From Scytonema tolypothrichoides VB-61278 (GTDB taxonomy: Bacteria; Cyanobacteriota; Cyanobacteriia; Cyanobacteriales; Nostocaceae), in assembly GCF_000828085.3 (NCBI RefSeq), contig NZ_JXCA02000005.1, forward strand, positions 32,382 to 96,381: a stretch of DNA of 64,000 nucleotides. The letters are read 5' to 3'. The first letter of the stretch is position 1. Every line of letters starts with the position of its first letter. A program made the translations under genes and the position numbers. This document shows, piece after piece, positions 18,111 to 26,223 of the stretch. Under the pieces are notes generated by a model. The model saw only the letters and a program-made list of their open reading frames with translations, did not search any database and was not told where the DNA came from.

Positions 18111-18315
18111 GCGTGCGGTGAGTACGGGGGGAGTACGGGGAAAGTACGCGGTGAGTACTAGGGAGGTGCGGGTGTGTGATGCAGGTATGATTTTAATTGA
18201 AAGATAGTACCTAATTAAGAATTTAACTAACAAATAAAGATTTTTTCCCTACTTGGTCGGTGAGTACTCGGTAAGTTGCGGGAGAGTACTGAGGGAGTAG
18301 CCAGGGGCGTACAGA
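18111..18315. repeat. GAGTAC repeat cluster, possible centromere
   Basis: The decamer CGGTGAGTAC occurs exactly at 18,116, 18,149 and 18,258. Related GGGGAGTAC, GGGGAAAGTAC and GGGAGAGTAC copies lie between or after them, giving at least six GTAC-centred units in 200 bp. All point the same way. Arrays of short direct repeats near actin-type partition genes commonly serve as adaptor-binding centromeres; that role is inferred from position before the acidic 179-residue protein and the ParM/ParR genes. Confidence 0.55.
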
Positions 18316-18529
18316 TATAGTAATTTTAGTTACTTTTACTTTACTAATAATCTTTACTAAGTCTGTCCAATAAGTAGGCTTGATGTTACTAGAAAAGACA
18401 TTATGTAGTATAAAGAGAGACTAATTGTAATTTGAATTAATTAGATTAAAGGTTGAGATTGGGGGAATTTAGGATATGGGGTGATGGGGGAAGTTTTTAT
18501 CAGAAGAACGAAAGCGTTAGTCGCCAGAA

Positions 18530-18672
18530 GTCAGAATGAATTCTGTGCGACTGGCGGATGAGTATGGGGTCGAAAACCCCACAGTCTACACGCTGTCTAC
18601 AATTGGTTGGGGTCTAAATTCCCATCCAATTGATTCTGACTCCTGAATTCTGACTTCTGAATTCTTTTTTTA
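18530..18672. repeat. palindrome-rich dispersed repeat
   Basis: Contains GGGGTCGAAAACCCC, an AATTGGTTGGG/CCCATCCAATT pair and bordering AGTCAGAATGAATTCTG and CTGAATTCTGACTTCTGAATT heptamer repeats. Related units occur at 47.8, 50.2 and 51.2-51.4 kb. Non-coding, presumably a mobile small repeat. Confidence 0.55.
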
Positions 18673-18723
18673 ATACTTAACTCAAATGTTGGTATTGATT
18701 GAAGTGGGTAGTGAGGGGGAATT

Positions 18724-19263
18724 ATGCCGAGTAAGGTGCAATCAGATTATGTGGAGTTGTCAGTGGCAAGAAAGAAGGGTTCGATTGAGGCGAGATTATT
18801 GCAATACCTGAAGGCGAGTAAGAAGGGAGGGGGGGAGATGGTGATGGAGGCAGTAATTCCTCGCTATCTGCCCTATATGCTCTACTCGCAGGGTGTGAGG
18901 GGGGAGGAATTACATTCCTGCGTATTGGATGCGATCGCGGATTTAGAAGCCCAGATAGTTAAGCTAAAACGGGCATTTGGAATGGAGGGACTTGCGACTG
19001 TTGTGCTAGTTCAGCCTTATAATGCAGTTCCTTCAATGAGTGCAGCGATCGCGACTGCTAACTTGGTTCCTCCAAAAGCATCTTTTTTTGGTTCAAGTGA
19101 ACCAGATTCTGTTGAATCACCAGTAGCAAATGAAGTGTCAGTGTCAGCAGAACTGGAGGGAGAGAAAGATTCAGACGATGATGACGGTTTTTTTGATGAT
19201 GACGAGGATGACCCAATTGCCAAGGCAGAGATAGAAGTTGATGCGGGGTTTCGTTTAGAATAG
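18724..19263 (+). CDS. unknown protein with acidic tail, possible partition adaptor
   Basis: A 179-residue protein. The N-terminal 85 residues are basic and helical (MPSKVQSDYVELSVARKKGS, IEARLLQYLKASKKGG). The C-terminal region is strongly acidic (DSDDDDGFFDDDEDDP). A DNA-binding head plus acidic tail is the layout of ParR-type adaptors that bind a centromere and an actin-like filament. It lies just after the GAGTAC repeats and on the same strand as the actin-like gene at 21,356, with the ParM/ParR pair between them. The role is inferred; no named family is recognised. Confidence 0.5.
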   Translation: MPSKVQSDYVELSVARKKGSIEARLLQYLKASKKGGGEMVMEAVIPRYLPYMLYSQGVRGEELHSCVLDAIADLEAQIVKLKRAFGMEGLATVVLVQPYNAVPSMSAAIATANLVPPKASFFGSSEPDSVESPVANEVSVSAELEGEKDSDDDDGFFDDDEDDPIAKAEIEVDAGFRLE

Positions 19264-19420
19264 ACATCTGGTGAAAACTAACCTCAAACTCCTATGCTGT
19301 CTGGGTTAATATTTAATTTCCCAAGAGGTCTAATGAAAAAACTTCGTCTAAATCTTCCCTATTGCTGTAACATTAGTATTGAAAGCTTCATCCCTCAATA
19401 GTTTGGTGACCTATAGTCAT

Positions 19421-19723
19421 TCACAATTCCCAATCGAGCGTAAAAGTTTCCTCACCATCTTCTGATTCAACTTGGGGGTCATGTGGGGTATGAGTTAACT
19501 CATCCACAGTAGGCTGATTTTGTTCTATGGGGGTTGCTTGGGGGTTAACTACAGCAGACTGTACTGGTAACACACCCTGCTTAAACGCAAAGTAGCAATC
19601 AACAATAAAGTAAAGCGTCTCAAGGTAACTTTTACCTAATCGTTGCGATTCTGCAAAGATCCGCTCGCGGTAGCTGTCTTTGATTCGGACTTTCTCTGGG
19701 GTTTTGTCTTGCTGAGAAACCAT
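19421..19723 (-). CDS. ParR-like partition adaptor
   Basis: A 100-residue protein. The N-terminus fits a ribbon-helix-helix DNA-binding fold (KVRIKDSYRERIFAESQRLG, KSYLETLYFIVDCYFAF), and the C-terminus is acidic, ending GEETFTLDWEL, the sort of tail that contacts ParM. It lies about 300 bp downstream of a ParM-type gene on the same strand, the usual parMR order. It would bind a centromere and attach it to the ParM filament. Confidence 0.65.
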   Translation of the reverse strand: MVSQQDKTPEKVRIKDSYRERIFAESQRLGKSYLETLYFIVDCYFAFKQGVLPVQSAVVNPQATPIEQNQPTVDELTHTPHDPQVESEDGEETFTLDWEL

Positions 19724-20017
19724 TTTAAGTCGGTCGGCACAAATAAAGTTAACTAGTTCGGACTGTCAAAACTCATTGATCACATTGGTGTTATTTCCAT
19801 CAACTACTTACCTCGCATTTCTCACGCTTCGTTGCGATACTCCCCCTGGAGTCACTGCGTGAACGCTACTATTACTAAAACCTTTATCCAGCGAGCGATT
19901 TTGAGTGTTTTATAACAAGTGCGAATCATGACAGTATGTTAATCAGGTATTTTATCTCAAGTCTAAATGGCATAAGCATTTTGGACTTGTTGTTGAAATC
20001 TTTGCGAGAAATCTGGG
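19724..20017. other. spacer between parR-like and parM-like genes
   Basis: About 290 bp, unusually long for a parMR operon. It includes a dispersed repeat (CGTTGCGATACTCCCCCTGG near 19,830) that may have been inserted. No gene seen. Confidence 0.35.
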
Positions 20018-20998
20018 TTACACACCAACATTCGCTCCGCTACTAGAGGAAGAGCTGACAATGGTTTTAGCCATTTGTAAAAGCCCACAAGAATTAGCCT
20101 CTACGGGGTTGTCTAGAATTTCAAACCCGTTCTGCACGAGCAGTTTTTTAAAACCAGGAAGCAAGCAACCGCCACCAATAGCCCAAATTTCATCCCCTTG
20201 GTGTTTGGCATCAAGGGCGAGATTGACTGGTTTTTTCAAATAGCTTTCATACCACTCTTTAAGACAAGTGGTGTAAACATCTTTAATATCAATATCACGG
20301 CTGTACTTGGTATGTCCCATTTCTAGACAAAAGCGAATTTTCGATAAGTCCCCAAGCTTTCCACCATTGAGATATTTCATCTTCTTAGCAATCTCAGCTA
20401 TAAGAACTTCCACACCAGCAGCGTATGGAGTATGGACTTCTCTTTTACCTTGGTTGTAACGAGAATAAAGTGTTGTACCATTCCCAAAATCTACGACAGT
20501 TAACTTTTTGGGAAGTTTGCGACTGAACAGAGCGCCCACACCCTCAGGCACAACTTTGAGAACCTCTACCCTGACATCAGAGAGTTTACCAGCGAGCATT
20601 GGTTGATATTCACCATTGAGCACTTTTAGCAAGTCATCAGTTAAAGCTACATCATGCAAACTGACAACTAGCTTTAAGTGCCAAACTTTACGATGTGGCA
20701 AATGAGCTAATGCACCTAATAAAGTGATGAGGGCGTTGTTAACTTTGTTAATATTGCTATCTGTATTCCGTTCAAAGTAATACCCAGTGCGGAAAGCCGA
20801 CTCACCAACAGTGTAGGCATTACCATTAAAAACTACCCTCCCGGGTACATCTTCCATGTCTTCTCTTGAGATGTAACTTGGAATTCTAATCACATCAAAA
20901 CCATCGACTAACAGTTTGACGCTACCATATCCATTATCAAAACCTGCACAAAAAATCTTTTGATTCGCGTGAATGTTTTTCTCAGTCATAGGGGTCAA
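20018..20998 (-). CDS. parM: ParM/StbA-type actin-like ATPase
   Basis: A 326-residue actin-fold protein. Phosphate-1 motif FDNGYGSVKLLVDG near residues 20-33, phosphate-2 motif VVDFGNGTTLYSR near 168-180, and adenosine motif IWAIGGGCLLPGF near 283-295 are all present. Length fits ParM/Alp-type proteins. Such proteins form filaments that push plasmid copies apart, coupled by a ParR adaptor. The gene is divergent from another actin-like gene, and the spacer holds repeated GGGTAC-type words. Confidence 0.85.
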   Translation of the reverse strand: MTPMTEKNIHANQKIFCAGFDNGYGSVKLLVDGFDVIRIPSYISREDMEDVPGRVVFNGNAYTVGESAFRTGYYFERNTDSNINKVNNALITLLGALAHLPHRKVWHLKLVVSLHDVALTDDLLKVLNGEYQPMLAGKLSDVRVEVLKVVPEGVGALFSRKLPKKLTVVDFGNGTTLYSRYNQGKREVHTPYAAGVEVLIAEIAKKMKYLNGGKLGDLSKIRFCLEMGHTKYSRDIDIKDVYTTCLKEWYESYLKKPVNLALDAKHQGDEIWAIGGGCLLPGFKKLLVQNGFEILDNPVEANSCGLLQMAKTIVSSSSSSGANVGV

Positions 20999-21355
20999 AT
21001 GGGGTACAAAGTCTCAAACACTATAATATACCCTAAGAAGCACCTATGTATACCCTGTGTAGGAGTTAATTTTTCAAAAAACCTCGTAGGGTACGCCTAG
21101 CCCCCAATTGTACCCCATTACCAATGAAACTATCGTTGGTGCTGTTAAATAGAAGGGTGTACAAAAAATATAGCTTTCTCTTTCCCCCTACACCCTACCC
21201 CCTAGTTTTGGTCAAAGAATATCATGATTCGCGATTGTAAAATTTTTTCTAAAACAGCGTAATGTTGGTGTAAAGAAGGCTTTTTCCTCTACCAACATAA
21301 TACTGGCAACGGTTAAATTGTAAGCAATAGTAGAAATTAATTTAAACCTTCATGT
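20999..21355. promoter_or_regulatory. divergent spacer between two actin-like genes, candidate parC/operator
   Basis: About 360 bp with many copies of a short word in both directions: GGGGTAC, TATACCCTA, TATACCCTGT, AGGGTACG, GTACCCC, GGGTGTAC. The density between 20,998 and 21,200 suggests adaptor or repressor binding. It must hold the promoters of both actin-like genes. Confidence 0.5.
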
Positions 21356-22606
21356 ATGTCCAAGACTAAGGGGAAACCAGATTTAAAAAAGATAGTCATC
21401 ACGATAGACATGGGTGGAAGTAAAACCAAGGCTATCGTGCAGGAGTATCCTGAAGGGAATCCTGTAGTCTTACTTTTAGACTCAGAAGTAGCGGATGTCG
21501 CTAAGGCTTCGATTGAAAGTGTTGAAGCACAAGGTAACCCCGATTCTCGTGCTTGGGTAGGAATAGGCGGTGAGTATTATGCTTTAGGAGAACTTGCCCG
21601 ACGTCGGTTTGGGGGTATATCGCAACTAAGAGAACTTAAATACTCGCTAGCGGTTCCCAAGATATGCGGTACGATCTGGCTAGCATTGGAGAAGTTGAAC
21701 CTTAATAACGATGTTGCAGTTTACTTGAGTATTTTGCTGCCGCCGGGGGAGGTGCAAGACTCTGAACAAGTACAAACCCGCTTGAAGGATGCATTTCGGG
21801 GGTTTGATACGCCAGCAGGTAAAATGCGGGTGAAAATGCTTCGTTGTGATGTAGCTACTGAGGGTAGTGGAGTATTTTTCCACCACAAGAGGGTACTTGG
21901 CGAGAATATGCTAGCCCACATGTATGTGATGCTAGGTTACCGCAACGCGAGTATTTTCACTGTTCGAGGTGGTGTGCCGAGTGCGGGAATAACTAATAAT
22001 TTTGGGATGTCTTGGCTGGTAGACAATTTCATTTCTAAAGCATCAGGACTAAGCTCTGACAATCCCAATATTGTCGAGATATTGGTGGAAGCTGGGGTTA
22101 GTTGTGATTCCCTGGTGCTTCAAAAACTTTCGCGCAAGCGTAAACGCGATGAGATTCAACTCGATGGTGAGTTGATGTCTAAAGCTTTATTGCTCGCTAG
22201 AGACGAATATTGGCGCGCGCTTGTAAGATGGCTGCGCTCGAAGATGGATGAAGATATCGAGCAGCTGGTATTCTGCGGTGGGACTGCGGACTACATTCGC
22301 CCAGAGATAGAGGCTTACTTCCAAAAAGAGGGGAGTAGGGTATCTTGGCACGGGGATATTTTCATTCCAGATGAGATATCTTCTGCTATGGGTAATCGGA
22401 TGGCGGATGTTTATGCGCTGCACCAGCATATGATTATTCAGTTTGATCAGTTGACTGGTTATGCACGTTCTGAAGTTGTGCCGCTAACTAAATCTGCTGT
22501 CCTTACCTCAACTGAGAGCACAAGTACAGACGACCCTTTTGCCAAATTTGATTTTACGCCTGTTCCTCGTCCTAAGACTTTTATTACTGTAAATGAGAAT
22601 GTTTAG
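21356..22606 (+). CDS. second actin-like ATPase, divergent from parM
   Basis: A 416-residue protein. Phosphate-1 motif is ITIDMGGSKTKAIVQE (residues 15-30), and the adenosine motif is LVFCGGTADYIRPEIEAYF near 310-328. The expected phosphate-2 motif is deviant (FTVRGGVPSAG), so ATPase properties may differ. The C-terminal 45 residues are a polar, disordered tail. It resembles StbA/ParM-group proteins but is clearly not a close copy of the parM-like gene opposite. Partner adaptor is unknown; the 179-residue acidic protein is a candidate. Confidence 0.75.
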   Translation: MSKTKGKPDLKKIVITIDMGGSKTKAIVQEYPEGNPVVLLLDSEVADVAKASIESVEAQGNPDSRAWVGIGGEYYALGELARRRFGGISQLRELKYSLAVPKICGTIWLALEKLNLNNDVAVYLSILLPPGEVQDSEQVQTRLKDAFRGFDTPAGKMRVKMLRCDVATEGSGVFFHHKRVLGENMLAHMYVMLGYRNASIFTVRGGVPSAGITNNFGMSWLVDNFISKASGLSSDNPNIVEILVEAGVSCDSLVLQKLSRKRKRDEIQLDGELMSKALLLARDEYWRALVRWLRSKMDEDIEQLVFCGGTADYIRPEIEAYFQKEGSRVSWHGDIFIPDEISSAMGNRMADVYALHQHMIIQFDQLTGYARSEVVPLTKSAVLTSTESTSTDDPFAKFDFTPVPRPKTFITVNENV

Positions 22607-22733
22607 ACAGGGAACGCTTAACAGGGAACGCTTAACAGGGAACAGGCTTGAAACTCTCTCAGTGTCTGAGTTTTATGTTTAGTTTATGTCCGAAAACACC
22701 TGGCGACAGCTATAATTTTCATTCGAGAAAAAC

Positions 22734-22770
22734 AACCAGCATTAGGACTTGGTGCTGGTTTGGTTTTTTG
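22734..22770 (+). terminator. factor-independent terminator after the second actin-like gene
   Basis: AACCAGCA (22,734-22,741) pairs with TGCTGGTT (22,753-22,760), followed by TGGTTTTTTG. It also lies at the end of the convergent parB gene. Just before it are two exact GGGAACGCTTAACA repeats. Confidence 0.7.
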
Positions 22771-22798
22771 TATTATTTTTTCATTTGAAATTAGCTGT

Positions 22799-23962
22799 TC
22801 AATTAATCGTATCTTCCAGCTTCTCCTGAATTTCTTTAGCCTTGGCTTCTAATGCAGCAAGTAAGTCTTTCAGTTGTGACGGAGGGACATCATCAACCTT
22901 AGTTGTACAGACAGATCGAATCAGAGAACTGATTTGGCGATTTGGCTTAATTTTTTTTCCTGGAGTACGTTCAGCAATAATTTTGGCAACTAGAGAACGA
23001 GTTTGAGCCACTGTTAGCCTTGATTGCAAAACTTGCAATGTTGCATCTTGTCGGATTTTCTCAGCCTCAGTGTCCTCGATTCCTAAATTTTTGGAATTTA
23101 ATTGTTGAAGCGAACGAGCATGGTTAGCACCAAGTCCTGATTCTCGAATCGCAGTCTTTAAATCTTGCGTCAGTCGCAAGCAGGGGAAGACGTTTGCATC
23201 TACAGACGCTGGATTTTGTTGAAAACGTAACAATAGCAGAAAGACATTACGCTCAGTCTCATCTAACTCAAATTCTTTGATGCGCTCCGACTGCTCAACT
23301 CTTGTTGCACTGACTAGTTCAGTTAATTTCGGCAGAAGTTTTTTTGCATTTAATCTGGCAATCACTCTCCTAAGTGCCTTGACAACCTCTTCCTGTTCAA
23401 TTTCAAAAGCTAATTTAGCTTGTTGGATTAAACCCTCAGCCAAATCTAGCTCATTCAAACCTTCTCGATGAAGACTAGTTAATAGTGTCAGTGCGTGTAA
23501 TTCCGACTCTGAAAGTTCCTTCGGCAGCATAACTGCATCCAGCGTTTCAATTTCTGGCTGCAAATACTCTGTAACTGCTCTCCATCTCCGTTCTCCATCG
23601 AAGATGAGATTTCCTGGTAGCAAGATAATTGGCTCTTGTTGCCCCTCTTCTTTAATTGAAACAGCTATGCTATGAATGCTATCCGGTGTGAATGTTTGCC
23701 TTGCCTGCTTGGGATTGGGTTTAACTTGACTGTAATGGATTTGAAAAATACCAGATGCTTTGAGCTGTTCTCGTAGTTCTTCAATAGTTTGATTGAGACG
23801 AGTCCGTTCTTGTTCGGCAAGCTTTCCATTTATTTGTTCATCTTTCAACCGAGTAATCTCAGCTTGCAACTCTTCTATCCGTTCTTCAAGCTCAAATACC
23901 TGTTGCGAACCGGCTGCAGAAGCAAACATTCCTAGCACACTCGGTTTGTTTGACTTTGACAT
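22799..23962 (-). CDS. parB: ParB-type partition protein
   Basis: A 387-residue ParB/Spo0J-like protein. An N-terminal coiled coil (residues 22-70) precedes the ParB N-domain with YSQVKPNPKQARQTF and the GERRWRA signature near residue 127, which in this family is the CTP-binding/hydrolysis region. A helical parS-binding region follows. The start ATG is directly adjacent to the parA stop (TAGATG), so the two are cotranscribed. It would bind parS-like sites upstream of parA and load onto DNA. Confidence 0.9.
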   Translation of the reverse strand: MSKSNKPSVLGMFASAAGSQQVFELEERIEELQAEITRLKDEQINGKLAEQERTRLNQTIEELREQLKASGIFQIHYSQVKPNPKQARQTFTPDSIHSIAVSIKEEGQQEPIILLPGNLIFDGERRWRAVTEYLQPEIETLDAVMLPKELSESELHALTLLTSLHREGLNELDLAEGLIQQAKLAFEIEQEEVVKALRRVIARLNAKKLLPKLTELVSATRVEQSERIKEFELDETERNVFLLLLRFQQNPASVDANVFPCLRLTQDLKTAIRESGLGANHARSLQQLNSKNLGIEDTEAEKIRQDATLQVLQSRLTVAQTRSLVAKIIAERTPGKKIKPNRQISSLIRSVCTTKVDDVPPSQLKDLLAALEAKAKEIQEKLEDTIN

Positions 23963-24769
23963 CTATTGACCTCTCATTACCTTAAGTTCTTGAATTAGTG
24001 CATCAACGATAGGCAGAAAGTCTGCTCTTGCCTCTCTGCCTGGTCTGTAAATTCCTAAAGGTAAGCCCCTACCAGAAGCATTCAGAATGTCCGCTGACTC
24101 GCGAATTGGACTAAAGTATTGAATTCCTAAATTTTGACAGACTACCGGAAGTTCCTCAACAATACTTCTATGTGCTCCCCAGTCACTTTTCCAACGAGTG
24201 GGAACCATTCCTAAGATTTTTGGATTTGGTTTTAATCTCAAGCGCTTGCAGTTGTCATAGTACCACTCAATCATTGCAGCAGCGCTCTGGGAAGCCTTGT
24301 ATTCGGGTTGAATCGGAATTAATACATGAGTAGAAGCTGCAAGAGCGGTTAGTGGTAAAGGCTCCAAGGTTGCAGGACAGTCGATAATCACAAAATCCTG
24401 AGGTAAGGGGTAATCACTCAGCCGATCTGCAAGGATATAAGCTCCGCGCAGATCCTTTGATACCAGACGTATTGTCTCATGCAATTCTTTTCCTCCCTTA
24501 CAAACCTGAATTTTGTCAGTTTTTCCCTGCCAAGCTGCAACTAGAGGCCAGTTCCCTTTGAACTCTGGCTCATACACGTCAGCCATTGTTCCTGGTGCTT
24601 CCACTTCTCTTAATCCACAAAACAAAGTCAGTGATTCGTTTGGGTCGATGTCTAATAACGCAACTGAATAGCCGCGAACACTTAACTCATAGGCAAGATT
24701 GTACGAAACAGTACTTTTAGCTACCCCCCCAGCATTTGTCTCAATTGAAAGGATTAAATTGACTGACAT
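23963..24769 (-). CDS. parA: ParA-type partition ATPase with deviant Walker A
   Basis: A 268-residue ParA/MinD-family ATPase. The Walker A is ETNAGGVAKSTV: the usual signature lysine (KGGVGK) is alanine and the glycine before the catalytic lysine is also alanine. LLDIDPNESLT and FVIIDCPATLEPLPLTA supply the A' and B motifs. With parB directly downstream it forms a normal parAB operon. The upstream leader contains a large hairpin and two parS-like repeats. Whether the altered P-loop still hydrolyses ATP is unclear. Confidence 0.9.
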   Translation of the reverse strand: MSVNLILSIETNAGGVAKSTVSYNLAYELSVRGYSVALLDIDPNESLTLFCGLREVEAPGTMADVYEPEFKGNWPLVAAWQGKTDKIQVCKGGKELHETIRLVSKDLRGAYILADRLSDYPLPQDFVIIDCPATLEPLPLTALAASTHVLIPIQPEYKASQSAAAMIEWYYDNCKRLRLKPNPKILGMVPTRWKSDWGAHRSIVEELPVVCQNLGIQYFSPIRESADILNASGRGLPLGIYRPGREARADFLPIVDALIQELKVMRGQ

Positions 24770-24814
24770 GGTGTTTTTCTTTGTTGACTAACTACATTTC
24801 ACGCATTGTCCCCT

Positions 24815-24893
24815 AAAAAATTGGGCAGGCTTATTACTCCGAATACGCGAGGGGACAACACAGACCAGCAAACAGAAGCCTGCCCAATTTTTT
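24815..24893 (-). other. hairpin A: long perfect stem with conserved loop
   Basis: Arms AAAAAATTGGGCAGGCTT (24,815-24,832) and its exact complement (24,876-24,893) enclose a 43-base loop. On the minus strand, the parA direction, the loop ends GCGTATTCGGAGTAATAAG, a motif shared with hairpins B, C and D. Flanks GTCCCCT and ACGTGTTAGACCCC recur around hairpin C. It lies 46 bp upstream of parA and could act in its leader RNA or as a DNA structure. Confidence 0.7.
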
Positions 24894-24924
24894 TACGTGT
24901 TAGACCCCGTAACATTTTCCATCC

Positions 24925-24947
24925 TGAGATAACGTTATATCAGTTTT
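24925..24947. promoter_or_regulatory. parS-like repeat 1
   Basis: A 23-bp direct repeat with the near-palindrome GATAACGTTATATC. The second copy, with one mismatch, is at 25,065-25,087. Two copies upstream of parA fit ParB-binding sites. Confidence 0.55.
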
Positions 24948-24965
24948 GTCTTGGCACTTACCAGT

Positions 24966-25041
24966 AAATAAATCTCCAGCCTTTGTGGTTGATCTGTGGG
25001 CGTAGTCGGTTATTCGTTTTAATAAGGCTGGAGATTTATTT
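24966..25041 (+). other. hairpin B: 16-bp perfect stem with conserved loop
   Basis: Arms AAATAAATCTCCAGCC (24,966-24,981) and its complement (25,026-25,041) enclose 44 bases. The loop contains ATCTGTGGGCGTAGTCGG and TTCGTTTTAATAAGG, closely matching hairpin D, while the stem sequence is different. It lies between the two parS-like repeats. Confidence 0.7.
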
Positions 25042-25064
25042 TTATGGATCTCCCTTAGGAATTT

Positions 25065-25087
25065 TGAGATAATGTTATATCAGTTTT
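25065..25087. promoter_or_regulatory. parS-like repeat 2
   Basis: Copy of the 23-bp repeat at 24,925-24,947 with one C/T difference (GATAATGTTATATC core). Confidence 0.55.
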
Positions 25088-25737
25088 CACTCGTTGTGTT
25101 GCAAAAATTTGTAGTCCCTTGATCAAAGTCAGCTTTACCAAAAAGATTTCCAGAAGGCTTACCATCCGTTCATTTGAGCAAGTGTATACAATCCGCCAGA
25201 ATGCCTGTATCATCTGCTTTTTGAGCAATAGGGTTGTAGATCATACCAAGTTGCAATCAAACGTAGCAAAGTCAATTGCGAGTGAAACGATGTGGAACGT
25301 AGACGCCCTCCGGGCGGCATACCCGTTGGGTAGCAATCTCCCTTAATCACAAACTACTACAACAGAACGCAACCGCAACTTGGTATCAGTTCTCCTGCTG
25401 AGGCAAGCGATACGCCCGCTTGCGTCTGCTTTCCCTTATAATCGCTCTCGTCAGTCCAGAAAGGTCAGCCTAAACCCTTATTCTTTCGTCAACTTACAAA
25501 AGTTTTCGGTAAAGCTGAAAGTAGAATGTGTGCCGAATACTTGATGTCACCTCATTCATGAACCCAAAGCACCTATTGAAGTGGCGCGGGGTCAGAGACT
25601 TCCGTTGCCACTGGTCACTTTGTCAGCGATTTTATCAAATAGTGGTTTTTGATCCTGGATTTCTGTAAAAAAAATAATGCCAGTACAAACAAGCCAATCT
25701 GTCTGCACTAACACTATTGGTTAAATTCTAGAACTCA
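25088..25737. other. long non-coding region upstream of parA
   Basis: 650 bp. A 75-codon ORF (25,119-25,346) has no family resemblance and ends in a dispersed repeat (ACGCCCTCCGGGCGGCATAC), so it is not called. No RNA gene recognised. Confidence 0.35.
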
Positions 25738-26145
25738 TTAAAAAGGTACGTCTTCATTCGTGGAAGTGATGTTTTCTTCGACCAGTTCCTTTGCAAATTC
25801 AGGTGTTTCAGGTTTGGGAGAATTACTACTAGTTTGGGTTAGTTCGTTGATTGGTTGTGCTGTGACAAAGTTTTTAATGACGAATGTGGTAATCTTTTCT
25901 TTGTATTCACCCCGATTATCAATTTGTAAATCAAGATACCCTTCTGCTGTCCCGTATATCCCTGACCCTTGCTCGTTGATAACGACAGCAGGTACACCCA
26001 AAGAACGGTATGGTACTTTATCAGCGACTACTCCTTCTCGGGAACGGTAGTAGAATTCGGCAATACCGAACGCAATTAAGGAACCTTCCTGATCGTGGGT
26101 TTGATTGACAGACTTAATTCGTACAGTGCTAGTAGCATTAATCAT
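25738..26145 (-). CDS. SSB-associated protein with SSB-type C-terminal tip
   Basis: A 135-residue protein with a beta-rich N-terminal domain (MINATSTVRIKSVNQTHDQE, LIAFGIAEFYYRSREG) that may be an OB-type fold, then a disordered linker and the ending NEDVPF. That ending resembles the acidic SSB tip (DDIPF) that recruits replication and repair proteins. It lies 78 bp downstream of ssb on the same strand. It may supply the protein-binding tip that the neighbouring SSB lacks; that is inference. Confidence 0.55.
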   Translation of the reverse strand: MINATSTVRIKSVNQTHDQEGSLIAFGIAEFYYRSREGVVADKVPYRSLGVPAVVINEQGSGIYGTAEGYLDLQIDNRGEYKEKITTFVIKNFVTAQPINELTQTSSNSPKPETPEFAKELVEENITSTNEDVPF

Positions 26146-26223
26146 GTTCGTGTGGTTTGTAAATTTAGTAGATAGTTTTTCGCCTACAACGAATACTACG
26201 TAGACGAAAAGTACTTTTTTTTT

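Larger units (their letters stand above)
17866..18723. other. long non-coding stretch before the partition genes
   Basis: About 860 bp without a gene. It holds a cluster of GAGTAC repeats (18,111-18,315), an AT-rich tract (18,330-18,460) and a palindromic dispersed repeat (18,530-18,672), listed separately. It could include a centromere. Confidence 0.5.

Noticed and set aside
24815-25041. Integron attC site
   Set aside because: GTTAGAC fits the GTTRRRY end, but no matching RYYYAAC partner at the other end, no integrase and no cassettes are present.
25119-25346. 75-codon ORF upstream of parA
   Set aside because: No recognisable sequence, runs into a dispersed repeat and lacks a convincing ribosome site.
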